Source of the DNA: Deltaproteobacteria bacterium
Lineage (GTDB): Bacteria; Desulfobacterota; Syntrophia; Syntrophales; UBA8958
Length of the DNA stretch: 55,278 bases
Assembly: GCA_029553375.1 (NCBI GenBank)
Contig: JAKPCH010000062.1
Span: forward strand, 1 to 55,278
Reading direction: 5' to 3'
The notes under the pieces were generated by a model. It was not told where the DNA came from and ran no database searches. It saw only the letters and a list, made by a program, of their open reading frames with translations. Both the position numbers and the translations under genes were made by a program. Positions 1 through 7,236 of the stretch are shown piece by piece (positions within the stretch are counted from its first letter, which is position 1; every line of letters begins with the position of its first letter).

Positions 1-2
1 AC

Positions 3-50
3 AAGGACCCGGCGGCGGGAGTCCTTCCCGGGCCGGGCGGCGAGGGATGA
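3..50 (+). CDS. C-terminal tail of an upstream gene, cut by the window edge
   Basis: An open frame enters from the left edge and ends at a TGA at 48-50, giving a 15-residue Pro/Gly-rich tail. Its stop overlaps the first ATG of the next gene as ATGA, the usual sign of translational coupling in an operon. Nothing can be said about its function from so short a piece; the call rests on the overlap alone. Confidence 0.35.
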   Translation, partial: KDPAAGVLPGPGGEG

Positions 51-913
51 TGGCGGAGACGCTGATCGGTCTCAAGATCGACGTGGACACCTACCTGGGG
101 ATGAAGCGGGGGGTGCCGCGCCTCCTGGAGATCCTCGGGGAGGCCGGCCTGCGGGGGAGCTTCTTTTTGAGCATGGGGCCCGACGCCTCGGGCCTGGCCG
201 TCTTCCACTTGCTTAGGAACCCCCGTTTCCTGCGGAAGATGATCGGGACCAACGCCCCGGCCCTCTACGGCTGGCGGACGGCCCTCTACGGGACCCTCCT
301 CCCCTCGCCCCTCATCGCCGTGTCCTTCCCCGACCTGGTCCGGCGGATCATGGCGGAGGGCCACGAGGTGCAGCTCCACGCCTGGGACCATCGGCGCTGG
401 CAGGACAGTCTCCCGCGGCGCTCCCGGCAGTGGATCAGGGACTGGTTCGACCGGGGGATCGGCGCCTTCCGGCAGGTGACGGGGAGGGAGCCGACGGCCT
501 TCGGGGCCCCGGCCTGGCGCCTCGAGGCGGAGGTCATGGAGGTCCTCAAGGAGCTGGACTTCACCTACCTGAGCTGCACCCGGGCCGAGGGGCCCTTCAT
601 CCACGAGGGTCTGGGGATACCGGAGATCCCCTCCGATCTCCCCTGCCTGGAGGAGACGGGTCTTTCCGGGGCCGCCGAGGCCCTCGACGCCGCCCTCGCC
701 CGCGGGGGGTGTCACGTCCTGCCCGTCCACGCCGAGATGGAGGGGGGGGTGGGCGCCGGGGTCTTCGTCTCCCTCCTGGAGAGGTGGCGCCGGCGGGGCT
801 GCCGTTTCGCCACCCTCGACGAGATCCGGCGGGGCCTCGCGCTGGAGGGGCTCCCCGTCCGGTCCTACCGCACGGCCCTCCTGCCGGGGAGGGCCTTCCC
901 CTGCGCCGTCTGA
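47..913 (+). CDS. ArnD-like polysaccharide deacetylase (deformylase family)
   Basis: This 288-residue protein is a NodB-fold carbohydrate deacetylase closest in sequence feel to ArnD, which removes a formyl group from undecaprenyl-phosphate 4-deoxy-4-formamido-L-arabinose. Visible family marks are the N-terminal KIDVDT metal-ligand motif followed by GVPRLLEIL, an SMGPD motif, a conserved NAPALYGW stretch, HAWDH metal-binding histidines near residue 110, and a late PVHAEMEGG that matches the ArnD C-terminal His-Ala-Glu motif. Length is typical of the family (about 300). Two ATGs lie side by side (47 and 50); the first overlaps the previous stop. No other arn gene is next to it, so its lipid-linked substrate may differ from aminoarabinose. 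It is followed by a terminator that faces it from the other strand. Confidence 0.85.
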   Translation: MMAETLIGLKIDVDTYLGMKRGVPRLLEILGEAGLRGSFFLSMGPDASGLAVFHLLRNPRFLRKMIGTNAPALYGWRTALYGTLLPSPLIAVSFPDLVRRIMAEGHEVQLHAWDHRRWQDSLPRRSRQWIRDWFDRGIGAFRQVTGREPTAFGAPAWRLEAEVMEVLKELDFTYLSCTRAEGPFIHEGLGIPEIPSDLPCLEETGLSGAAEALDAALARGGCHVLPVHAEMEGGVGAGVFVSLLERWRRRGCRFATLDEIRRGLALEGLPVRSYRTALLPGRAFPCAV

Positions 914-944
914 AAAAAAAGCCCCCTCCCGCGGGGGAGGGGGC
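913..944 (-). terminator. Intrinsic terminator of the small exported protein gene
   Basis: A perfect 10-bp stem (921-930 with 935-944) closes a GCGG tetraloop. On the minus strand it is followed by eight T residues (A run at 913-920). It lies 25 bases beyond the stop of the leftward gene at 970-1245 and directly after the ArnD-like stop, so it may also help rightward transcripts, though without a T run on that side. Confidence 0.85.
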
Positions 945-969
945 CGGACTGGCCGTCGGTTGAGGGATT

Positions 970-1245
970 TCAGCCCACGAGGTTCTTCAGGGCGTCCACG
1001 ACGGGGTTGGTGAAGAGGGCCACCAGGACCGTGTAGAGGGCGAAGGCCCCCACGGCCTCGTTCGTGTACATCTTCTCGTACTTGTGCTTCAGGGAGATGA
1101 TGATCATCCCGCCCACGATGAGGCAACCGAGCTGGAAGTAGGGGAAGTTCCCCACACCCGCCGCCGCGTACTCGGCGAAACCGAAGGTCGCCGTCATCAA
1201 AACCACCGCTGCCGCCACCACCAGGGTCCCTATCGTCTTCTTCAT
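970..1245 (-). CDS. Small exported membrane protein of unknown function
   Basis: This is a 91-residue protein with a clear signal peptide (MKKTIGTLVVAAAVVL, likely cut after an Ala near residue 24) and two further hydrophobic stretches at about residues 37-51 and 67-81, separated by a charged segment rich in Lys and Tyr. A strong ribosome binding site (AAAGGAGG) sits about 9 bases before the ATG. I recognise no family. The gene stands alone, with its own terminator downstream and about 210 bases of non-coding DNA upstream, so it is probably transcribed singly and perhaps abundantly. It could be a small inner-membrane subunit or a holin-like protein, but nothing in the sequence decides this. 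Confidence 0.75.
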   Translation of the reverse strand: MKKTIGTLVVAAAVVLMTATFGFAEYAAAGVGNFPYFQLGCLIVGGMIIISLKHKYEKMYTNEAVGAFALYTVLVALFTNPVVDALKNLVG

Positions 1246-1302
1246 GATCCGTTTCCTCCTTTTATCTTAAAAATTCTTTTTCGCTCTCTTTGACCTCCTT
1301 AC

Positions 1303-1319
1303 ATGAGAAAAGCGTGCCA
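1303..1319 (-). promoter_or_regulatory. Possible sigma-54 type promoter for the small exported protein
   Basis: Reading leftward, TGGCACG is a perfect -24 element, followed four bases later by TCTCA in the place of TTGCA. The spacing is right, but the second base of the invariant GC at -12 is preceded by T instead of G. A start about 48 bases before the leader of the ATG would fit. I could not find a better sigma-70 match in this gap. Confidence 0.3.
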
Positions 1320-1459
1320 TCGCCGAGGGCCGGGTGACAAAATTTCAAGTTAGCGAAATCAAAAAGAAATTATGGGTGAGAGGCCGTCGTCCCCCCGGGT
1401 GACGGCGGGAGGGGGGACAGCCCTTGAAAGAAACGTTTAAGGGGACGAAAAAATTTGTT

Positions 1460-3637
1460 TCACGCCCCCGGCGTCCCCCGACGGCCGAGGAGGGCGGCGG
1501 CGGGGCAGAGGGCGCCCAGGGCGGCCCCCGCCAGGGGGAGGTAGAGACCCCAGAAGGGGATGAGGAGCACCCCGCCGAGGAGGGCGGCGAGGGACCCCCC
1601 GAGGAGGTCGGCACCGTAGAGGGCGGAGGCGGCGGCCCGGACGTCGCCCGCCCTCAGGTGGGCCGCGGCGGCGAAGAGGGCGCCGACGAACCAGCCCGCC
1701 GCCCCCAGGGCGAGGGCGACGGAGGGCAGGCCCGCGGGGAGGCCCCGAAGGACGGCGAGGCCCAAAAGAAGAAAAAAGAAGGGTTGGGCGACGACGAGGG
1801 CCCTGATGGCCCGGCCCGACGGGGGGCGAAGGGACAGGGACCAGGCGCCGAGGGCCAGGCCCCCCATGAAGCTCATCAGGAGGAGCCCCACGTCCTGGAA
1901 GAGGATCCCCGTCTTGATCTGGTAGTGCATGATGAGGACCCCCTCGGCGAGCATGCCGTTGAAGCCGGCGACGGCGGCGAGGACCGCCGGGAAGGAGCGC
2001 CTCGGACCGAAGGAGGCCGCGGCGAGGGCGGCCATCGCCAGGAGCCCCGCCGCGGGGCCGACGCGGTAGATCCATTTCTCCAGGTCCCTGGCGAAACCCG
2101 GGGCCGAAGCGGCGGGCACGAAACGGGAGAGCCAGAGCATGGCGGTGAAACGGTAGGAAACGGGCCGCGCGTCCCTGTTGGGGGGCGTGTCGCCGAAGGC
2201 GGCGAGGAGGTCCCTGGTCCGCCGGAAACGGTCGTTCTCGTAGAGATAGGCGAGGTAGGGGGGGGTGACGAGGCGGCCGGGGATCCCCCGTTGTCGCCAG
2301 CGCCCCGTGGGTTCCTCAGCCGTCGTCGGCAGGGGGGCGTCGGAGGCCGTGACGACGTTGGTGCCCCCGGGGAGAAAGACGACGGCGGGGAAGACGTCCC
2401 CGAGGGCCCGATGGACGGAGGCCATCTTCATGGCCACGACGCCCGTCCAGAGGTTCTCCGCCCCCTCGAGGCGCAGGGCCAGCACGCCCCCCGGGTTCAG
2501 GGCCCGGCGGCAGAGACGGAAGAACTCCTCCGTGTAGAAGCCGTTGGACCAGCCCGAGAGGGGTTCCGGCATGGCGACGACGATGAGGTCGTACTGCGGG
2601 CCCGAGGCGAGGTGACGCCGGGGGTCCGCGTAGAGGGTCCTCACCCGGGGGTCGGCGAGGGAGGCCCGGAGGGGGGCGGGCAGGTAAGGCGCCGCCGTCT
2701 CGAAGAGGAAGGGGTCGATCTCGACGTGGTCCACCGCCTCCGGCCCGTGGTGGAGGAGCTCCGTGACCATCCCCTGGACGCCCCCGCCCAGGAGGAGGAC
2801 GCGGCGGGGTGAGGGGTGCTGGAGGGCCGCGGGGTGGATGAAGGCCTCCGCCTCCGTCCCCTCCGACTCGTAGAGGAGGGCGTCGTCGAAGAAGAAGACG
2901 ACCTGGGACTCGGGGAGGGCGACGGTGACGCGCCCGTAAGGGGTGTCGCGGACGGCGGCGAGGTGGGGGTGGTTCCACCTCGTCGTGGCCCTGTCCAGGG
3001 GTCCGGTGAAGAACAGGACGGCGAGGGCGGCCAGGGCGACCGAGAGGGCCGCGAGGCGGCTTAAGCCCCCCCCGGACCCCCGGGGCCCTGTCCAGAGGGC
3101 CGCCGCGGCCGCCGTGAGGGCCGTAAGGAAGGAAAGGGAGAGGTTGGAGAGGCCCGCGGCGGGGGAGAGGGTCGCGGCGAGGGCGCCGATAAGACCGCCC
3201 AGGCCCTCGACGGCGTAGGCCCGCCCCAGGGGACCCCCGCCGGGGCCGTCCCGGCGGAACCCCGCCGCCGCCAGGGGGAAGAGGAGACCCGCCGCCACAG
3301 CGACGGGCAGGACCCCGGCGGCGGCCGTCAGGAACTGCTCCCCGAGGGAGGGGAAGGTCCCGGGGGTGATGCCGAGGATGTCGCGTCCCCCCCGGATCAG
3401 GACCGCCTCGAGGGGGGTCAGGACGGCGGCCGCCGTGAAGAGGCCGGGGATCGCCCCGGGCCGGGAGAAGATGGGCAGGCGGGACAGCCACGCCCCCGCG
3501 GCGCCGCCGCCGAGCCAGAGGGCGAAGGCGAAGAGATAGACGAGTTCCGTGCCGAAGGAGGCGACGGTCAGCTCCCTGAGGATGACGACCTGGGCCAGGA
3601 GACAGACGAGGCCCGTGGCGAAGAGGGCCGAGGTCAT
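1460..3637 (-). CDS. Polytopic membrane protein with a central spermidine-synthase-like domain
   Basis: This 725-residue protein has three parts: an N-terminal membrane region (about residues 1-215, six or seven helices), a soluble spermidine-synthase-like Rossmann domain (about 225-450), and a C-terminal membrane region (about 480-720). In the central domain VLLLGGGVQGM is the nucleotide/SAM loop, HVEIDP the acidic end of strand 2, and YDLIVVAMPEPL replaces the catalytic Asp-rich DVII.D loop of true aminopropyltransferases. Many bacteria carry such fused 'spermidine synthase/MFS-like' proteins of unknown substrate; the changed loop argues against classical polyamine synthesis. It is the last gene of a three-gene operon with an AmmeMemoRadiSam system, only 16 bases after the previous stop. 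Confidence 0.8.
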   Translation of the reverse strand: MTSALFATGLVCLLAQVVILRELTVASFGTELVYLFAFALWLGGGAAGAWLSRLPIFSRPGAIPGLFTAAAVLTPLEAVLIRGGRDILGITPGTFPSLGEQFLTAAAGVLPVAVAAGLLFPLAAAGFRRDGPGGGPLGRAYAVEGLGGLIGALAATLSPAAGLSNLSLSFLTALTAAAAALWTGPRGSGGGLSRLAALSVALAALAVLFFTGPLDRATTRWNHPHLAAVRDTPYGRVTVALPESQVVFFFDDALLYESEGTEAEAFIHPAALQHPSPRRVLLLGGGVQGMVTELLHHGPEAVDHVEIDPFLFETAAPYLPAPLRASLADPRVRTLYADPRRHLASGPQYDLIVVAMPEPLSGWSNGFYTEEFFRLCRRALNPGGVLALRLEGAENLWTGVVAMKMASVHRALGDVFPAVVFLPGGTNVVTASDAPLPTTAEEPTGRWRQRGIPGRLVTPPYLAYLYENDRFRRTRDLLAAFGDTPPNRDARPVSYRFTAMLWLSRFVPAASAPGFARDLEKWIYRVGPAAGLLAMAALAAASFGPRRSFPAVLAAVAGFNGMLAEGVLIMHYQIKTGILFQDVGLLLMSFMGGLALGAWSLSLRPPSGRAIRALVVAQPFFFLLLGLAVLRGLPAGLPSVALALGAAGWFVGALFAAAAHLRAGDVRAAASALYGADLLGGSLAALLGGVLLIPFWGLYLPLAGAALGALCPAAALLGRRGTPGA

Positions 3638-3653
3638 CCGCGGCGGCCGTCCC

Positions 3654-5201
3654 TCAGCGGCGCCCCCCCTCCCCCTCGCCGAACACCTCGGCCTGGAAGG
3701 TCTGAAAGCGGCAGCCCTCCTTCCAGCTTTTGGGCGGCAGGCCTGCCTTCATCGCCAGGTGGTCGAGCATCTCCTCCTTCGTCCAGTTCTGCTCCACCGC
3801 CACCTGGGGGAGGAAGACGGCGCTGCGCCCGCCCTTCGTCAGGAGGACCCCGTCCCGGCCCACGACGATCTCCTCCGGTCCCGAAACGGGTTTCATCGGT
3901 GTCAGGACGGACAGCTCGATCTCGATGTCCTTCAACTCCTCGGCCTTCACCGGGGGGAAACGGGGGTCGTTGAAGGCCGACTGGAGGGCCATGGAGCCCA
4001 CCAGGTCCGCCAGGGGGGTGTCGGGGGCCATGTGGCCGATGCAGCCCCTCAGCTGGCCGTGTTTCTTCAGGGTCACGAAGACGCCCCGCTTCTGCCGGGC
4101 CGCCTCCGAGAAGCCCCGGGCGGCCGGGACGGTCCTGAGGGTGAGGAACTGTTCGATCGTCTTGCGGGCGTGGCCCAACAGGGCCCTCCTGTCCTCCGGG
4201 GTGAGGTCCCCGCCGCCCCCCGGGCCCCGCTCCTCCCCCGTGGGCGGGGGCGCCGCCTCCCTCGTCATCACCACGGCCCCGTACCCCACCACCCGGCTCC
4301 GGTCGCCCACGGCGGCGTCGCCCGAGTTGGCGTAACTGACCACCCGGGCCCCCTTGGCCCCGAGGGCCCGGGCGGCGGCCTGGGCGGCCATGATGGGGGC
4401 CTCGCCGCAGGCGGCCGTGTGGAGGTCCCGGAGGGAGAGGGACTCGATCTCCCGGATCCGGCGGCTCAGGGTCCGGGGGTCGAGGGAACAGACGGCCTCG
4501 AGGGTCTGGCGGTCGGCGCGGACGGCGTCGGCGTAGGAGGGGTAGTGGGAGAGGTCGGAACTGGCGACGATCAGGGCCCGCTTCCCCTTGACGACCTTCG
4601 CCAGGGCCTCGCCGAAGCGGCGGCACAGCTCCACGTCCGGCCTCCCCACGACGAGGGGCAGGATCTTGGCCTGGGGGAAGAGGACCTGGACGAAGGGGAC
4701 CTGGACCTCGATGGAGTGCTCCCGGCCGTGGGCGGCGGAGTTGTGGAGACAGTCGGGTGATTCCCTCAGGAGCTCCCCCTCCGTGTCCTTGTCGATCCAG
4801 ACGACCCCGAGGGGCGTTTCGAAGGCGTCGCCCGGGTAGGCGGCCACGGCGTTGCCCACGGCCCCCGTGTGGTTCGTGCCCAGGATCACGACGAGGTCGT
4901 ACCGGCCGCCGGCGGCCTGGCGCCAGGCGTCGGCGGCGACCTGGCCGGAGTAGATGTAACCGGCATGGGGGGCGACGATGGCGATGACCTCGTCACCCCG
5001 GGGGGAGGGGGCGTCGGCCAGGAAGGCCTCGACGGCCTTTCTCAGGACGCCCGGGTTGTCGGGATAGAACTGGCCCGCCACGGCGGGGGGCCGGATGACG
5101 ACGTTCTTCGGCTTGTCGGCTCTGATGACCATGGCTACCCCCAGGAGGAGACAAAGGGAAAAGACGGAAAATAACAACCACTTTCTCACGGCTACGCCCA
5201 C
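3654..5201 (-). CDS. AmmeMemoRadiSam proteins B and A fused: MEMO1-family plus AMMECR1 domains, membrane-anchored
   Basis: This 515-residue protein joins two domains of the AmmeMemoRadiSam system. Residues about 35-310 form a MEMO family domain, related to LigB extradiol dioxygenases and iron/copper-binding MEMO1: APHAGYIYSG carries the first metal His, ILGTNHTG and EHSIEVQVPF follow, and SSDLSHY and SGDAAVG close it. After a Gly/Pro-rich linker, residues about 340-505 are an AMMECR1 domain with its LRGCIGH signature. The N-terminus (RKWLLFSVFSLCLLLGVAMVI) is a signal anchor, so the protein should face the periplasm. In many genomes the domains are separate genes; fusion is known. The start lies inside the last codons of the preceding radical-SAM gene (10-base overlap), implying coupled translation. 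Confidence 0.93.
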   Translation of the reverse strand: MGVAVRKWLLFSVFSLCLLLGVAMVIRADKPKNVVIRPPAVAGQFYPDNPGVLRKAVEAFLADAPSPRGDEVIAIVAPHAGYIYSGQVAADAWRQAAGGRYDLVVILGTNHTGAVGNAVAAYPGDAFETPLGVVWIDKDTEGELLRESPDCLHNSAAHGREHSIEVQVPFVQVLFPQAKILPLVVGRPDVELCRRFGEALAKVVKGKRALIVASSDLSHYPSYADAVRADRQTLEAVCSLDPRTLSRRIREIESLSLRDLHTAACGEAPIMAAQAAARALGAKGARVVSYANSGDAAVGDRSRVVGYGAVVMTREAAPPPTGEERGPGGGGDLTPEDRRALLGHARKTIEQFLTLRTVPAARGFSEAARQKRGVFVTLKKHGQLRGCIGHMAPDTPLADLVGSMALQSAFNDPRFPPVKAEELKDIEIELSVLTPMKPVSGPEEIVVGRDGVLLTKGGRSAVFLPQVAVEQNWTKEEMLDHLAMKAGLPPKSWKEGCRFQTFQAEVFGEGEGGRR

Positions 5202-6388
5202 ACCCCGGCGATCTTGCGGCGGCAGAAGCGGCAGCGGCCGTCGGTGACATTGTTTTCCAGAACGAAGAAACCCACGCGTGAGATTAGCACCTTTTTACAG
5301 GACGGACAATAGGTGTGGTTCCCCGGGTGGTTGGGGACGTTGCCGACATAGACGTATCTCAGGCCCCGCTCCATGGCCACGGCCCGGGCCCGCTCCAGGA
5401 CCCGCACGGGGGTGGGGGGGAGGTGGCGCATGCGGTAGTCGGGGTGGAAGCGGCTGAAGTGGAGGGGGACGTCGGGACCCACCTCGCCGTGGACCCAGTC
5501 CGCCAGGCCCCGGATCATGGCGTCCGAGTCGTTGAGGGTGGGGACGACGAGGTTGACGATCTCCAGGTGGACCCCCGAGCGGGCGACGGTCTTGATGGTC
5601 TTGAGGACCGGTTTCAGCTCCGCCTTGCAGACGTCACGGTAGAAGGTCTCGCTGTACCCCTTGAGGTCGATCTTGATGGCCGACAGGACGGAACACAGCT
5701 CCTTGAGGGGGGCGTCGTTGATGTAGCCGCAGCTGATCAGGACGCCCCTGATGCCGCGCCGCCGCGCCTCCCGGGCCGTGTCGACCATGTACTCGAAGAA
5801 GACCGTGGGCTCGTTGTAGGTGAAGGCGATGACGGGGTCGCCCTCGGCGGAGGCGGTCCTGACGAGGGTCTCGGGGGCGGTGTAGGCCACGGGGTGATCC
5901 TCGGGCCGCGCCTGGGAGATCTGCCAGTTCTGGCAGAAGGGGCAGCTCAGGGGGCAGCCGGCCGTGGCGAGGGAGAAGGCCGCCGCGCCGGGCAGGAAGT
6001 GGTAGAAGGGCTTCTTCTCGATGGGGTCCGTGTGGACGGCCACGGGCCGGCCGTAGACCAGGCTCACGAGCTCGCCGTCCACGTTCATCCGCGCCCGGCA
6101 CCGCCCCCGCTGGCCGGGGAGGAGGACGCAGCGGTGGGGACACAAGAGACAGCGGACCAGGCCGGCGGGGTGCTCATAGGCCCCCTTGAGCCCCTCGGAG
6201 GGGTCGTGGCAGAGACGGCAGTTTCCGCCCCCCGTCACGGCGGAGGCCCAGTGGCGGGCCCGGTGGTGACCGCCGCCCCCCGGGCCCAGGGATCCGAAGA
6301 CGCCCGGGGGCGACACGCCCCAGACCGCCAACGCCAGCGCCCCTTTGCCCAACAGGGCCAGGAGGTCCCTTCGGGAGATCCCCCCCAT
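5192..6388 (-). CDS. amrS: AmmeMemoRadiSam system radical-SAM enzyme with twin-arginine leader
   Basis: A 398-residue radical-SAM protein of the AmrS family, whose reaction is unknown. The 4Fe-4S motif is C145-x3-C149-x2-C152 (GCPLSCPFCQNW). Four to six further cysteines at 57, 60, 80, 83, 87 and 97 precede it, and a CPSC...CRFC zinc-ribbon-like tail ends the protein. I start it at 6388: GGTGAGGAC lies just upstream, and the first residues MGGISRRDLLALLG form a Tat-type signal (SRRDLL, then a hydrophobic core). An upstream in-frame ATG at 6526 would add 46 residues that look non-coding. A Tat leader on a SAM-dependent enzyme is odd, since SAM is cytoplasmic; it may act as an anchor. First gene of the operon. 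Confidence 0.92.
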   Translation of the reverse strand: MGGISRRDLLALLGKGALALAVWGVSPPGVFGSLGPGGGGHHRARHWASAVTGGGNCRLCHDPSEGLKGAYEHPAGLVRCLLCPHRCVLLPGQRGRCRARMNVDGELVSLVYGRPVAVHTDPIEKKPFYHFLPGAAAFSLATAGCPLSCPFCQNWQISQARPEDHPVAYTAPETLVRTASAEGDPVIAFTYNEPTVFFEYMVDTAREARRRGIRGVLISCGYINDAPLKELCSVLSAIKIDLKGYSETFYRDVCKAELKPVLKTIKTVARSGVHLEIVNLVVPTLNDSDAMIRGLADWVHGEVGPDVPLHFSRFHPDYRMRHLPPTPVRVLERARAVAMERGLRYVYVGNVPNHPGNHTYCPSCKKVLISRVGFFVLENNVTDGRCRFCRRKIAGVWA

Positions 6389-6488
6389 GTCCTCACCACC
6401 GGGATGATTCTTTTGCCGCGACCCCTCCGATGGTAAGGCAACCACCTGGGCAATGCAACGGGAATGTGATCGACCTCCCACGGGCATG

Positions 6489-6517
6489 TTGACCGGCGGC
6501 GGCAATTCTGCTAAACA
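6489..6517 (+). promoter_or_regulatory. Putative sigma-70 promoter of the PHP-glycosyltransferase operon
   Basis: TTGACC and TAAACA are separated by 17 bases; the -35 matches five of six and the -10 three of six consensus bases. Transcription would begin near 6524, about 35 bases before the GTG start at 6559, and diverges from the leftward AmmeMemoRadiSam operon. Confidence 0.4.
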
Positions 6518-6558
6518 ACCCGTCACTTTGCCTGCGGGCGGACAGCGAGGGGTATTCT

Positions 6559-7212
6559 GTGATCGACCTTCACACCCATTCCCTCTTCAGCGACGGGGAA
6601 CTCCTCCCGGCGGAGCTCGTCAGGAGGGCCGTCGTCATGGGTTACCGGGCCGTGGCCGTGACGGACCACGCCGACATGTCCAACCTGGACTTCATCGTCC
6701 CGAGGGTGGTGAAGGCCTGCCGCCTCCTTTCCGAGGCCTTTCCCATCACGGCCGTCGGCGGAGTCGAGCTGACCCACTGCCCCCCCGAGGCCATCGCCCC
6801 CCTGGCGGAGGAGGCCCGGGCCCTGGGGGCGCAGATCGTCGTCGTCCACGGCGAGACCGTCGTGGAGCCCGTGCCCCCCGGGACGAACAGGGCCGCCGTC
6901 CGGGCGGCCGTCGATATCCTGGCCCACCCCGGCCTCATCTCCGAAGAGGACGCGGCCATGGCGGCCGAGAGGGGCGTCTGTCTCGAACTCTCCGCCCGGC
7001 GCGGCCACAGTCTCACCAACGGCCACGTCTGTAGGACCGCCCGGCGCGTCGGCGCCACCCTCATCGTCAACACCGACGCCCACGCCCCGTCCGACCTCAT
7101 CACCCGGGAGACGGCCCTCACCGTGGCCCGCGGCGCGGGCCTCTCGCTCCAGGAGGCCCTGGAGGTCCTCGCCGGGGCCGAGGACCTCGTCCGGCGCCTC
7201 GTGGGCCGTTGA
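6559..7212 (+). CDS. PHP-domain phosphoesterase, histidinol-phosphatase/YcdX-like
   Basis: The 217-residue protein is a compact PHP domain, a trinuclear metal phosphoesterase fold. All motifs are visible in order: DLHTHSLFSDGEL (first two metal histidines), VTDHADM, a GVELT glutamate, VVHGETV, ILAHPGLI and NTDAH near the end. The GTG start at 6559 is preceded by GAGGGG at a good distance. It heads a rightward cluster of sugar or lipid-modifying genes; the likely substrate is a small phosphate ester, but true histidinol phosphatases are longer and no his gene is near. Confidence 0.85.
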   Translation: MIDLHTHSLFSDGELLPAELVRRAVVMGYRAVAVTDHADMSNLDFIVPRVVKACRLLSEAFPITAVGGVELTHCPPEAIAPLAEEARALGAQIVVVHGETVVEPVPPGTNRAAVRAAVDILAHPGLISEEDAAMAAERGVCLELSARRGHSLTNGHVCRTARRVGATLIVNTDAHAPSDLITRETALTVARGAGLSLQEALEVLAGAEDLVRRLVGR

Positions 7213-7236
7213 GGCGAGGGGCGGGGATAGACGGCC

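Noticed and set aside
1424-2812. A 462-residue plus-strand frame opposite the spermidine-synthase-like gene
   Set aside because: Almost only Gly, Glu, Pro and Arg; no start signal. The minus-strand protein has a clear fold.
5192-6526. Longer start for the AmrS radical-SAM protein (444 residues)
   Set aside because: The extra 46 residues look non-coding and would bury the Tat-type leader; GGTGAG supports the ATG at 6388.
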